DNA of 64,000 nt from contig OZ005606.1 of NCBI GenBank assembly GCA_963930655.1, positions 14,403,501 to 14,467,500 of the forward strand, written 5' to 3'. This stretch comes from Myrica gale. Lineage: Eukaryota > Streptophyta > Magnoliopsida > Fagales > Myricaceae. Below the pieces are notes generated by a model. That model was not told the DNA's origin. It did not search any database and saw only the letters and a program-made list of their open reading frames with translations. The position numbers were made by a program, and so were the translations under genes. Shown one piece after another: positions 1 through 11,595 of this stretch. Numbering within the stretch: position 1 is the stretch's first letter; the number at the start of each line of letters is the position of its first letter.

Positions 1-855
1 TCATGTGACTCTCATCTTCAATCTATTTCAACCAACTTTATTATTATCAAAACATTGATTGTGGACAAAATTGTTAGCAGCTAAGGGGTGACAGATGAGT
101 TGATGAGTTACGTTGCCAGAGGAGCTTCGAAGCGATTTTCTGTGGGGATTGAGCAAGCTGTACTTAAGTAATGTCTGCAAAAAGTTCAGTAACTTGTTTT
201 GGCTACATTTGGTCTGAGGATTGATTGTACTTGAGTTCGTAGATGAATGAAATATTTCTGTTGAAGTGCTAGCTATTGCACTTAATGTGGTACGCATTGA
301 TTCGTAGATGAGATGGCGAATTCAGTCCTTAATCAGTAGAGATTGACCCTTTTTTCTACTAACTTAGCATCAGTTTTTTTTTCCTTTGATTCGGTGGCCA
401 GTTTGTTCACCTGAATCCGACATGATGCTGCATGTCTTCGTGTCTAAAGATTCTCACGTTTATGTGTACTTTCCGATGAGTTATTGATGTTTGGACAAAT
501 TCGTTGAAATTTTCTTTTCTTTATACATGTTAGTTGTCGCACAATCCTCCACTTTCTTTGAATTATATATTTATACCTGATACATTTGTTGATGTTCAAC
601 TATGATACAAACAGAAATGAAAATGGATGGATGTAGTTGCAATTGATACGATTGTTCAACCTTAAGACATTGAAATTTGCAATATCACGCTTCTAGGACT
701 CACGAAATGGTACCTTTCGAATGTGATTACAGTATGGGGTTCACGAAAATTTCAGAATCCTTAATGAAATGTCGAATTTGGGGAAAATCTAACTAATGTA
801 GCTACTTAGGACTCGCGACAAAAGGGAGCAATCCCTGTTCTAACAATTAAGTAAA
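1..855. other. Left-edge stretch without a recognisable gene
   Basis: AT-rich sequence without a convincing reading frame. Similarity to the copia polyprotein on its right stops near position 860. No copy of that element's LTR could be found here, so this looks like flanking or rearranged DNA and not its 3' LTR. Confidence 0.4.
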
Positions 856-859
856 ATTT

Positions 860-3451
860 TGAGCAGACCAGAAGATTCTAGAACTTCAAGTGCATATTTC
901 CTTTGACAAAGTGTGATGCCCTTCATTGACCTCGCCACTTCCAGCCCCAAGAAGTATTTAGGTGAACCCAAGTCTTTGATTTTGAACTGTGTATGTAAAT
1001 AGGACTTCAGCTCCTTGATTGCCTCCAATTTGTTGCTTCCTATCAAGATATCATCAACGTATACAAGGAGAGCAACAAAACTACTGTTGATATGCTTAGT
1101 GAAAAGGGAATAGTCAGATTTGGATTGCTGAAAACCAATGGCAGTAAGTGTCGAAGTGAACTTGAAATTCCACTGCCTTGAAGCTTGTTTAAGACCATAA
1201 GGAGATTTGTTTAACTTGCAGACCATGTTCTCCTCCTCAATCTGAAAACCGGGTGGTAAATGCATGTAAATCTCTTCCTCTAAGTCTCTATGAAGAAAAG
1301 CATTGTGAACATCAAGTTAAGACAAGCACCAATTATGAGTTGTAGCCAAGGAGAAAAAGGTTTTCACAGTAGTAAGCTTAGCCATGGGACTGAATTGGGT
1401 CTGCACAATGTGAAAAAAGACTCTAAGAGGGATCGAGTTTCAGACTTGAATTTCATTAGATAGACCCATGTAATTCTGGTGTGGTCATCAACAATAGTAA
1501 GAAAGTAATGAAACCCGTGAATTGAAGGTTGAGAATATGGTCCCCAAATATCACAGTGAATTAAATCAAATGAAGACGTTGTAGAAGGAACATGTAGAGG
1601 AAAATGAATCCTTTTTTGCTTAGCCAAAGGGCAGACAGTACAATGAGAATGATTGTTAGCTTGTACAGATAGATCATTTAAATGAATTTGCTGCAATCTT
1701 GGAAATGACAGATGACCTAATCTATAGTGCCAAAGATCAAATTTTCCTTCTACACCAGTTTGATTGGCTTGATTGCAACGGAAGGAAGGAGATAAAATAG
1801 AGGTCCTGGAGCTGGTGGAGGACAACAGGAAATACAGACCACCATGAGCTTTAGCATGCCCAATTGTCGTCCATGTAGAGAGGACCTGGATGAAACAAGA
1901 ATTGGCCAAGAAAATGAGACAAGTGTTGAGCTTATGGGTGAGTTTGCTAACAGATATGAGATTGAAAGTGAAGCTAGGGACACAAAGAACATCAGTTAGG
2001 ATTAAATGCGGTGAAATTTGAACCGTTCCAATATGAGTTACTCTCACACGTGTTCCATTTGGAAGCTGAACATATGCTTGTGTTTTGCAGGTGATGGTGG
2101 TAAAAAAAGAGGTAGAACACACCATGTGATCGGTGGCTCCAGTGTCAAGGATCCAAGGGGCAGAGTGAGAATGATTTGATGCAGTGTGGTGAGAATAAGG
2201 GAGATGTTGCTGCTGTACAACAGAGAAGATAGAAGCATCAATAGGTGCAGTAATGCTAGAAAAACATAGTCTTGTACCTGCCATATTGGAGACTGAGGAC
2301 ATGGGATTTGTGGAATTCGGAGCATTGCTCTGAAATGAACCAGATGATTGAGTAGTGGGCTGACTTGGAATATTTCCAAGCTGTAAATTCTGAACATTGG
2401 CTAGTGCAAGGAGCTTCTGAATCTGTGCTTGAGAAAGTGGTAAATGAACTGTCTCATCCTTTCCCTTTTGTTCTTCTTGAGAACCAATCTGATGTGAAAC
2501 AACTTGATGTGCCGAGTGGTTGCTACCAAATTTGGACTTGGTGAACTTAAAGTTGGGTGAACACTTTTCTTTGCTATGTCCTGTTTTCCCACAATGTCCA
2601 CAGGTGATGTCTGACCTCTCCTTTTTCTTGGGATTACTTTGGTAGGCAGCTAAGACATTGCTCTGATAGGTAGTAAGGGCAGAAGATTCTGATATGGGCA
2701 TAACCAAGTTTCGAGCCTCTCTTTGCCTCTCTTCTTGCAATATCAAAGACAAAGCTTTGTCCAAAGAAGGTAAGGGGCTCATAAGAATAATCTGTCCTCT
2801 AACCCCAGCAAAGGACTCATTTAAACCCATCAAGAACTTGAAAACATAATCTTGTTGCTGAACATCACCAACCAATTTTAAAGCAGCACATGTACAATTT
2901 CCACAAGAACAACAAGGTAGAGGTCTATAAATGCGTAGTTCTTCCCATATAGCATTAAGTTGAGTGAAGTATTCACTTACAGATTGGCTGCCTTGAATGA
3001 TAGAGCCAAGTTGATGTTGCAGATGGTAAATGTGGGCATCATATGGTTGAGAAAATCTGGTCTTGAGCTTGTCCCAAACCTGCTTAGCTGAGTTAATGTA
3101 TAAGACATTGGAGGCAATATCCTTTGAGATGGAGTTGAGGAGCCAAGAGAGAATGAGGTTGTTGCAACGCAGCCAAGGGGTGTATAATGAATCATTCAAG
3201 CTTGGGGTCTGAATAGTTCCATCCAAGAATCCCAACTTGTTTTTGATTGAAATGGCAAGAGAGAAAGATCGGCTCCATGACAGATAGTTGGGTCCATTCA
3301 GGGGAGGAGAGACAATGGCAGTGTTGGTATTGTCACTGTGGTGGAGAAAATAAGGGCTGTTGGGAGCCTCGGAGGGAGAAAAAAGAGAAGATGATGAGCT
3401 TGATGATGATAATGATGCAGACGAGGATGAAGAAGATGCCTGGGTTGACAT
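860..3451 (-). pseudogene. Ty1/copia retrotransposon gag-pol, internally deleted
   Basis: Polyprotein remnant of a Ty1/copia retrotransposon. It reads leftward from an ATG at 3451. In order there are a Ser-rich leader; a gag domain of the plant copia type (NGPNYLSWSRS, then KLGFLDGTIQ); a CCHC zinc knuckle (CGHCGKTGHSKEKC, about 2580-2622); an aspartic protease motif (DTGATDHM, near 2140); the pre-integrase HHCC zinc region (LWHYRLGHL, then CTVC); and the start of the integrase core with two of the DDE aspartates (HCDIWGP, VDDHTR). Near 1415-1440 a one-base shift in a T run breaks the frame. The sequence then jumps from integrase straight to reverse transcriptase: AKLTTVKT near 1380, an in-frame stop before LDVHNAFLH, then [15 protein letters not shown] and the catalytic YVDD. 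RNase H and the 3' part are missing. It cannot encode working enzymes. Confidence 0.93.
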
Positions 3452-3560
3452 ACTGAAGAGGTGGAAAAGATTGATCGGTGATCAAGAATGAGAGGTTGAA
3501 CAAGGAGAAAGGGACATCAAATCAACAATCTTCAGCAATGATATATGACAGGAAAAATTC

Positions 3561-3573
3561 CCCCTCTGATACC
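3561..3573 (-). promoter_or_regulatory. Primer-binding site of the copia element
   Basis: On the minus strand this reads GGTATCAGAGGGG, a variant of the initiator-Met tRNA primer-binding site used by plant copia elements. It sits between the LTR end (TTCTAACA) and the gag leader, which confirms the orientation of the element. Confidence 0.8.
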
Positions 3574-3574
3574 T

Positions 3575-4033
3575 TGTTAGAAAGTGGAGAAAAGAGGAAG
3601 TTGTGATTTGGAAAAGAATTGCATTACTTCCGTTAGAGCAAAACAAATGTACAGAAAGAGGAATATATACAAGAAGCAAGAAAGAAAAGCAAAAGCAAAA
3701 GAAAAACCCCTATGTACATCTGCCATAACGTGATTGGCTCAAGTGTGCATTATCCATCTCCTGGGCAGCTGAGCTGTTGGTATTGATCGAATCCTTTTAG
3801 GACGTTGCTGTACGAGGACAGTGAGCTGCGTGCTCTGTTGCAGTTGTGTGCTCTGCTGTAGGAGGACAGGGAGTTGAGTGCTCTGCCGGAGAGTGTAAGT
3901 GCTGGACGTGTCCTGTGGTCCCAGATACCTTTTCTTGAGACTTGACCCAATTGTTGTTTACTTTTTTTATTTTTGTCCTTTGAGCCAGTATTGAGGCACA
4001 TTTTAGGTCATCTTGATGCAAATTTAGTCACAA
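3575..4033 (-). mobile_element. 5' LTR of the copia element (outer edge approximate)
   Basis: The inner edge is fixed by the adjacent primer-binding site. The LTR ends CTTTCTAACA on the minus strand. A TATATA box lies at about 3663-3672, suitable for an LTR promoter. The outer edge is uncertain: a TGTGAC start near 4033 would give an LTR of about 460 bp. No matching 3' LTR was found to the left. Confidence 0.55.
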
Positions 4034-4595
4034 TGACATTGAACATATTTCAAAAATGAAATATGTATAGAAATTTTAAGAGAAATATAAACTAATAAAA
4101 TTTAATATCAATATCATTAGAGAAAATATTAAAATATTCGAAAATGAAATATGCCAAGAAAATTCACGATTTGTGGTACCCGCCCAGCCGGTGACGGGTT
4201 CACCGCAAATAGAGAATTTCTCCAGGTTTTGAAATTTAGGCCACTGGAATCGTAACTGTTACAGTGAAAAGAGGTGGACATGTGAGCTGACCAGAGGTGG
4301 GGTATGCCGTTAGGGGAGCAAATTAGAAGGACCAATTTTTTAAGTGATGATAAAATGAGGGATTTATTTTTTATTATTTTAAAAATATAAAAACCTTTTT
4401 GTAAAAAGAAGCAAAAACTTAGGGCATGTTCGGTTTTTAAAAAAACTTAAGATTTGAAACGAAAGTTTTTCTTGTTCGGCAAAAATCATAATAATTCGAG
4501 CTTCCCAACGCCTGCACACGCTGCATCTCTCTGCCGACTGTCCCTTACAGCTCCACTTCATCACAACTTTCTTCTGAATTACGTGCACCTGTTTT
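4034..4595. other. Intergenic stretch without a gene
   Basis: AT-rich DNA between the copia LTR and a tandem repeat. Short open frames here show no recognisable domain. Confidence 0.4.
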
Positions 4596-4800
4596 GCTTT
4601 GCTTTTTTTAAAATAAAAAATCTTTAAATATTCTTGTTCCAGCTACAATTGTTGAATCATGTTTGTGCTTTTATCGTTTATTTTTTTAAAATAAAAAATA
4701 TTTAAATACCGTTCCCGCCGCAATTGTTGAATCATGTTTGTACTTTTGACCTTTTTTTTGTTTTGTTTTTTTTAAAAAAATCTTTAAATATTCAATTTTT
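4596..4800. repeat. About 80-bp tandem repeat, three units
   Basis: A unit beginning TTTTTTTAAAATAAAAAAT and containing CAATTGTTGAATCATGTTTGT is present twice (starts near 4603 and 4681), with a partial third unit near 4765. Spacing is 78-82 bp. Confidence 0.75.
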
Positions 4801-6747
4801 AATAAATAAAAAATAAAAAATTTGAAATTAAAAAAACTTTAAACCTCATTATTACTTTTTTACACATCATAAATCTTTACACAAATATCAATACAACTTT
4901 AACAACACCTAAAAATTCACAAAACTCTCCTAATTCTACAAAATTCTTCAAAACGCACGTAGCCTGACTAAATGTCCCAATAAATAAAGATGGTCCCGCC
5001 TAGAAAACAAAAATTAAAGATGGTCCCAAAATCAGACGTCATCCAAACTTTTTCCACCGAGCTAATTTATTTGTGGGACCCAGCAATTATTGGGTCCTGA
5101 CCCTTGCGTTTCCGCAGCAATCATTTTCACGGGTACAAATACATGAGCTCGTTATAATTATCAAGTCCATATCCAGGACGTCCAGTTGGTGAAAGCAAAG
5201 GAACGATTCAAACTCGAATCCCTCGCTGTTGTGCATAATCTCTCACGAACATGCTGTACAATAACAAGTCACGTGATCGTGTTCTTTTGAATCCATAAGA
5301 TTGGAGAAATTCCATCATTTCACGCAATAATTGTACGTTTGAGCAGCAATTTCCATGTTACCCAATGTAAGTTCCAGAAAGTTAAACGGTAGTACAAATG
5401 CACACCAAAACTGTGGGTGAAAAATTGCATCATATGTGACTGCAGTCTTTCATGCGGCACTTAGAGCATTTATCCGGACCAGTCACATTGGTTGAAAGCC
5501 GGCAACAGTGCGTGCGTGCGTGCGTCTGTTTGTGTGTGACAAGGGATAAACGGATTGAGAACTCAAAAGTCCATTTACTTCCCAGAAGTGGCCTGCAAAT
5601 TGCCTGAATTGAAAGAGAGAGACTGCTAACAGCAGAAGAGGAATCAATAAGAATCAACTCACTACCACAAGATATCTCCTGATCAATTTCTTCTCGTTTT
5701 AGGCTATCAACATTCTCAAAATAGGTGAACATTAGCGTCATATATACATAGAGGAGAAGGAAATAGCAGAGGATGGGGAGACAACAAAAGAGAGTAACGA
5801 GGAGACAGATGGGCTTCTTATTCTTAGCATAGGCACCCAAAACAATCACTTACATACGAGAGAGGAACACATTATTTTTCACGCGGATAAATGGCTAAGA
5901 ATACTGATAAAATTCTCAAACGCAGAAGACACAAGTCATACAGAGAGAAACAAAGAGTCACACAACCAGTTACCATGAGATCATTACAGCCCACATAAAA
6001 GCATGAAAGGCAAAGAGAGCATGAATCAATGTGCGACCAAGAACCACGGTTTTATCCCTCCCTGATAAGTACCCAAATGCGGCAAACCGATTGAATTTTC
6101 TCATTCCCCGTTGCAAAACACCATATTCCAACAAACCCGGGGAGAACTTATTAGTCCATCAGCTCAACTTCATCCTTCCAGTTCCAGTCATCAATGCGAG
6201 CTGACCAAACTCTGCAATATACCCAATCCTTCAATCCCAAGTCACAAGCATAGTCCTCGAATACTTCGCTCAGTGTTCACATAAACAAGCGACAGCAATG
6301 TCGAATTTGTCGATGAAATGCCTCCAGTTATATCATAGTTGGACTGGATTTGCCCACCCAATTTCAGGACGACAGTCGTAGTTTCCACCGTAAATTGCCA
6401 ACCGCAAACCCGGATTCTTGACTCACTAATTACTCCAAACCGCCACACCGAAAAAAAAAAGGGTAAACACATTTCTAACCTAAAGCCCTACTTAATCTTC
6501 AAACAAAGTAGTGAATTCCCTAATTGAATTCCAATTCATCCATACCTATTTCTCAGAACTCCACAAACCTCGATTCCATCCACTCAAACTAAAAACTCTA
6601 ACACTAACAAATTCACTAAAAATCCTCTTCATGCGGACACAGACAGACGAAAGAAACAAAAAAAGAACCATAAACATACACATTTTATATACCAATTACG
6701 AACACCACCACCAGCGTCACAACTACCGCCGAAAGAGACGAGAATTA
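4801..6747. other. 3' flank of the TCP gene
   Basis: No confident gene. The first few hundred bases left of 6747 should hold the 3' UTR of the TCP gene. A short GTGC repeat lies at about 5506-5531. Open frames on the minus strand at 5430-5849 and 6242-6472 have no known domain. A possible short spliced exon near 6150-6215 is discussed in the findings. Confidence 0.4.
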
Positions 6748-7551
6748 TCAGCGAGAATCGTCCTCTCTCCGACCCGAATTCCCTGGTCCGCCCGACAACG
6801 AAGCCAGCAAATTCAGATGTCCCGGAATGTAATTCCCCACTCTAGCAGCCGACGCCTCGCCCATCGGCTGCTGCTGGTGATGATGATGGTGGTGAGTTGA
6901 GAACAGTGATGGTTGCTGCTGCGGTGCTGCCTGCACCACCATCTCAGACGGCGCGGCGGCAGCAGCTGCAGCAGCGAAGCTCCAGTAGTCCGGTCTGGCA
7001 GGCACAGCCCAGAATCCACCAGGGGCGGTGGACCCCAGGATGGAACCCATGGTATGACCGACGGAGACGCCGGAGCCGTCATCCTTGCCGTCGCCGTCTT
7101 CGTCGGAGCGTACGCGCTTTCCCAAGATGAAGGGAGTGGGTCCGGGCAACGGCTTGTGGTCTAAAGGGTGGGAGAGCGAGCAGGAAGTAGAAGTGGAAGA
7201 TAAGGAGGTAGAGGCGCCGCCAGCTCGCACGGAGACGGAGACGGTTAAGAAGCTGGCGGGGGTGGTGCCGGTTCCCGTGGCAGCTATGATGGAGGGCTCG
7301 GCTTGGCGGAGGAGCCACTCAATAGTCTGGCCGTCGGATTTGTGGCCGAGCTCACGAGTAAGCTGAAAAACACGTGCGGCGCAGATGATCGGCATGCGGA
7401 TGCGCCTTCCCCGGCCGTCGACCTTGCTGTGACGGTCCTTAGAGGGTGGCTTCTTGACGGCGAGCGATCCGTTGGAGGGAGGCTGCTGCCTCTGGGGGTC
7501 TATTATGGCGCCGTTGGAAACGCCGTTATTGGCTCCGTCGGAATTAGTCAT
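6748..7551 (-). CDS. Class I TCP transcription factor, TCP7/TCP21-like
   Basis: A 267-residue, single-exon TCP-family DNA-binding protein that acts in the nucleus. Class I members bind GGNCCCAC-type sites and generally influence cell proliferation, leaf growth and clock-linked expression. The TCP basic helix-loop-helix domain spans roughly residues 35-92: a [13 protein letters not shown] basic region, then [18 protein letters not shown], then [18 protein letters not shown]. The short basic region and the following [11 protein letters not shown] block are hallmarks of class I. The remainder matches the TCP7/TCP21 subgroup in order: [44 protein letters not shown]. Arabidopsis TCP7 is about 250 residues, so this is full length. 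Poly-Ala (A9), Gln and His runs lie in the disordered C-terminal half. The start is the first ATG, matching the short variable N-terminus of relatives. The frame is intact, so the gene is probably functional. TCP7 and TCP21 cannot be told apart by eye. Confidence 0.95.
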   Translation of the reverse strand: MTNSDGANNGVSNGAIIDPQRQQPPSNGSLAVKKPPSKDRHSKVDGRGRRIRMPIICAARVFQLTRELGHKSDGQTIEWLLRQAEPSIIAATGTGTTPASFLTVSVSVRAGGASTSLSSTSTSCSLSHPLDHKPLPGPTPFILGKRVRSDEDGDGKDDGSGVSVGHTMGSILGSTAPGGFWAVPARPDYWSFAAAAAAAAPSEMVVQAAPQQQPSLFSTHHHHHHQQQPMGEASAARVGNYIPGHLNLLASLSGGPGNSGRREDDSR

Positions 7552-8001
7552 GGGTCTTTGACTCTTTGTCTGTGCCCGTGCCCAGAACTAAAGAGAGAAG
7601 AGACGCAGACTGGGTATTTTCTAAGGAAAAGAGTGTTCAGAGAGACAGAGAAGGCTCTGTTTTGTGTGCGAGAGAGGGAGAGAAATGGGGAGGTTTTGGG
7701 AAGGGCAGGAGGGAACAGATGGACTAATGATTAAGCGGCAGGAGCTGGTGGAGACAGGAGGAGAGCACATGGATGGTGGGGCCCATTTGCACACACCACA
7801 GCTCATCGTAGCTTAGCCTCTTCTTCTCCCTCTTTTTCTTTTGGTTGGTTTTTTGGTTCCTCCAGCGCGTGCATTGTGAACTATCTCCCACCCACACTTC
7901 CACGCGTCTCGTGCTACAGAATCTCCGATCAACGGGCAGAGAGAGGATTAAAGTCGGGCTTCTCAGACCGGAAACCACCAGAGTCCTTCTCCATTATAAA
8001 T
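7552..8001 (-). promoter_or_regulatory. Likely 5' UTR and core promoter of the TCP gene
   Basis: Upstream of the start codon on the minus strand is CT/GA-rich sequence typical of plant 5' UTRs. A TATA-like ATTTATAAT lies at about 7992-8001, which would place transcription start near 7965 and give a leader of about 400 bases. This is inferred from motif and spacing only. Confidence 0.35.
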
Positions 8002-8606
8002 GTAACTTTGGTGGGTAGTTGGACATGTCATTCGTATTATTAGTTGGGATTATGTTGGATTTGCTTATTTCGTGTAGACAAGTTACAGGAAATCTTTTCT
8101 ATAGATACATTGCAATAAGAATGCTTGGTTAAACTTACCCAAAAAGAATGGTTGGTTGTGCACTCAAAATTTTACTTAAAAAAAATGTCTACATTTTAAA
8201 GACAAAGATATTTTTTATTGAAGGATAACCACGTAGTCATTATTAATATTAGATATCTCGACTCATAAGAGTGTAAATTTGTAGAATTCTTGATGGAGAT
8301 TTGGTTGTGTTTGAGTGCTAAAATTTTGGGTATGAGAATCGGTGAAAAAATTAAGATAGTTTATGAGAGTTGATGAAAAAATGAGGAGAGATAAATTTTT
8401 GTATTGATAAAAATTTTTAGTGACAAAATTCTGGTACTAGAGTTAAATTTCTGGGAATTACTTATATGTGGGGCCTTTGTAAACCTTAATCATATGAAAT
8501 ATTTAGAGAATATTGTGAAAATTGAGGAGATTGAAATGTTAATGAGTTTTATGAGAAATAGTGAAAAATAATAATATTTTATGAGAGTAGTTGAAAGGTG
8601 AAAAAA
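8002..8606. other. AT-rich intergenic stretch
   Basis: Low-complexity AT-rich DNA with no gene seen. Confidence 0.4.
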
Positions 8607-8615
8607 GAAATAGAA

Positions 8616-9014
8616 GGGGAAAATACATTCTTCACCCACAAACTACCATAGTTTTGACACTTTGCACCCTAAGCTACTAATTTTGATACATTACACCCTC
8701 TAACTACCAATTTTTGACACTTTGCACCCTTTTTTAAAATTTGAGACTAAAATGACGACAATGCCCTTGACCCATTTTGTATATAGTAAAGATATTATTG
8801 TAAATTTATTAATTTAACAAGGGTATTATTGTCAAATGGAGGGTGCAAAGTGTTTAAAATTAGTAGTTGGAGGGTGTAAAGTGTCAAAATTGGTAGTTTA
8901 AGGTGCAAAGTGTCTAACATTGGTAGTTTGATGATGCAATGTCTTAAAGATGGTAATTTGGGGTGCAAAGTGTCAAACATATGGTAGTTTGTGGGTGAAA
9001 AGTGTATTTTCTCC
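8616..9014. mobile_element. Mutator-type foldback MITE, 399 bp
   Basis: Terminal inverted repeats of about 34 bp: the left end GGGGAAAATACATTCTTCAC matches the inverted right end GGAGAAAATACACTTTTCAC, and both continue through CCACAAACTACCAT. The element is flanked by an exact 9-bp target duplication GAAATAGAA (8607-8615 and 9015-9023), the length typical of Mutator-like transposons. The arms are built of degenerate units of about 30 bp around 'CACTTTGCACCC', so the whole element can fold back on itself. No coding capacity. Confidence 0.85.
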
Positions 9015-9419
9015 GAAATAGAATTTTATTAGAAATAGTGAAAGATGAAAAAAAAAGATAATTTGAATAATTTTTTATATTTATTTTAGTGAAAAGAAAT
9101 GATTCGGGGAAAAATGAGATTTATTTTGAACTTATTTTATTTGAAAAAAAATTTAAGTAAATTATTTTTGCAAAATTTTTAGAATGGGAAGAATTTTGGA
9201 TAGAACTCATAATTTGCAAAGACTTTCTAACCTTAGACTGAACGCATGAGTTGAACTACTGGAGATTACGCTAATATAGTATTTGGCTAAGCAATTTTAT
9301 GTAGAGGCTCAACTCTTCATATACAAGGTAGCTCAGATAGATAGACAGGTGAGACAATATAATAATCAAATTAAAATTATGAGGGTCTTATATTATAGTA
9401 AATTAAAATTTAAGGACAT

Positions 9420-10899
9420 CCGTGGGCGGAACTAAGCCATGGCGAACCATGGCGGCTGCCATGGTTGGCTCCGCCCAAAATATATTTTTACATGTGTTAT
9501 TTTTTTTATAAATAGGTTGGTCTGGCCCGCCATAGTTGAGCTCTCGGCCCGCCATGTTTTGAGTTTTTCTTTTCATTTTAAGGTAACATTTCCATATACA
9601 AAATAGTGGCTTCTTATATTAGTCATTAATTGCATCACAAATATTTATTTTGGTCAACGTCTAAGAATAAGTCCTACTTTTAATTTTTTTTAAGGTCAAT
9701 TTTATAAAGGTTAATTACAAAAGATTTCATCACAAACAACCTAACATATGCTACAAATCTATAAATTTGTTTAATTTGTATGAATTTTGTTTTGTTTAGA
9801 TAATGAAAATGTTTTTCATAAAAAAACCACGAAGCGTGGAGTCGTCTAATACTCCTAATGTGGCTACTAGTTCTGAAATTGATACTAGTTTGAAAAGACC
9901 TCGTATTGAGTTTAGTCCAGATGATATGTTGATGACCTAGGGATACGTAAATCGATTGAAGAATATGATGCTAGGATTATTGATCAAGTTCATAGGGAGT
10001 ACTTGATCAAAGGTCATTGTCAACCGCGTAGCCATAATTTTTCCAGGAAGAAATATGGGGGTGATATAAGGGATTTTAGGGTGGCATGGTTCAAAAATTA
10101 TCCGTGGTTGGAATATAGTGTATCAAAGGATGTCGCATATTGTTTGTGGTGTTATTTGTTTAGGCGATCTAGAAGGGCAATGTCCGGGATAGATGTGTTT
10201 ACTTCTGTGGGATTTAACACTTCTGTCGTTCGAGGCGTAGAGAGCAAATAATTACTTATTTGCATTATTTTTGTGTGGAAGTATTTTGCCAGGTGATTGA
10301 TGTAATTGCTCAAGAGATGAATGATCGTTTCACAGAAGCAAGTACGAAGTTACTTCTTTGTATAGCATGTCTTGATCCAAGTGATCCATTCTCAACATTT
10401 GATCGTGATAGGTTATGTCGTCTTGCTGAGTTTTATCTAGAAGATTTCTCAACAACTGAAAAATTGTTTCTTAGAGATCAGTTTGACACCTACATTAGAG
10501 ATGTTAGATTGCATGATGTTTTTTCTGGGCTTCAAGATATTTGAGGTCTTGCTGTGAAGATGATTGAGACAAAAAAGAATATTTTGTATCCACTAGTTTA
10601 TCAGCTTATTGAGTTGGCATTGGTCTTACCAGTACATTGAGCGGGATATTTTTGAAACTATAGAGAACGAAGTCGTTTTGCAACATTTTTAGAAGATGCA
10701 CAAACGCAGGATTCAATTGTTCTCTCTCAGTCGTAGTACATAGTACGATATGTGTATTTCAATATTTTTATTATTTTTATTCTTTAATTTTTTATATTGT
10801 AATTCTAAGACAATTTTTAGTATTACGTATGAAAAAAATTTCAGTCATTTCGCTTTAAAAGTTCGTCATAGTTAACTTACAATCCTGGTTCCGCCACTG
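9420..10899 (+). mobile_element. Internally deleted hAT transposon
   Basis: The termini match the hAT consensus: the inverted right end is CAGTGGCGGAACCAGG and the left end is CCGTGGGCGGAACTAAG. The host-side 8-mers (AAGGACAT and ACCTAGAA) do not match, so the target duplication has decayed or an end is misplaced. Inside is a broken transposase of the ZMYM1-like class. Confidence 0.75.
9932..10650 (+). pseudogene. hAT transposase remnant (ZMYM1/TTF-zinc-finger type)
   Basis: Three pieces of a plant hAT transposase of the TTF zinc finger/DUF4371 type remain. The first, about 9932-10250, carries the N-terminal block IRKSIEEYDARIIDQVHREY and the TTF zinc finger (CQPRSHNF, WFKNYPWLEYS, AYCLWCYLF). 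The second, about 10265-10545, matches the C-terminal region (NDRFTEASTKLLLCIACLDP, LAEFYLEDFS). After a stop at DI*GLAVKM it continues as YPLVYQLIELALVLPV, the hAT dimerisation region. The middle of the protein, with most of the catalytic core, is gone. An earlier fragment at about 9801-9940 lies in another frame. Not functional. Confidence 0.85.
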
Positions 10900-11587
10900 A
10901 CCTAGAAACTAGCAATATAAGAGGATGAACTAATAAGTTTTAACTATATCCGCGGTTAAGTCTCTTTTCAAAATAGTAACATCATTCTTAATAAACTCCT
11001 CCTAAAACCTAGTTACTTTATTACTAATAAATTTAACTCAACTTCGCCACAAATTAAATTTTAATATCAATTTTTCTAATAATTAGATTATTAGTAGTGA
11101 TTTATTGACTAAACTTGGTACGTTTTTCTTCTGATAATTGGACGTGAAATGGGTGAACACTAATCCATCCATCTCCGTGCCTATCAATTTTTTACGTCAA
11201 ACATAAGTTTCTTTCTTGGAAGCTTCTCCTGGCTCAGACTAGGAGTTGCCCTGTTTTGCGAGCAGGACAGAGTTGGAACTTGGAAGGGCTCCTCCCTAAG
11301 TTCGTCGTCGTGGACGAAGAGGCTGTACCCAGAAGAAAAAAACATGTTCTCGGGTATCCGGATCTAGTTACGTAATTTCCCGGTACTTGGAACGTCGAAC
11401 CCAAAATGACACAAGGCGGAAAAATTCCACCAGAACGTGTTACGCCCCAAAGCGTGTCTTGAACGCCCATATGAAATTGACACTACTTCGCATTTTATTC
11501 ACATAATAGGCCACTCACGAAACTTTATTCAGTGAGTCAGTCTTCTCTTTCTTACGGCTAAGAGTCAACGATTTTTTTGACAACATA
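10900..11587. other. Stretch between two hAT-type elements
   Basis: No gene assigned. About 11222-11470 is richer in G+C than its surroundings and partly open on both strands, but no domain is recognised and the plus frame contains stops. Confidence 0.4.
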
Positions 11588-11595
11588 TCAGTAGT

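Noticed and set aside
5195..5235. tRNA-like B-box (GATTCAAACTCGAATCC)
   Set aside because: No A-box, acceptor stem or cloverleaf partner around it.
5430..5849. 139-residue minus-strand open frame with a hydrophobic N-terminus
   Set aside because: No family resemblance; lies in the TCP 3' flank, with compositionally biased residues and no supporting splice or start context.
11222..11470. Possible gene fragment in a GC-richer patch
   Set aside because: Frames on both strands contain stops or lack any recognisable domain.
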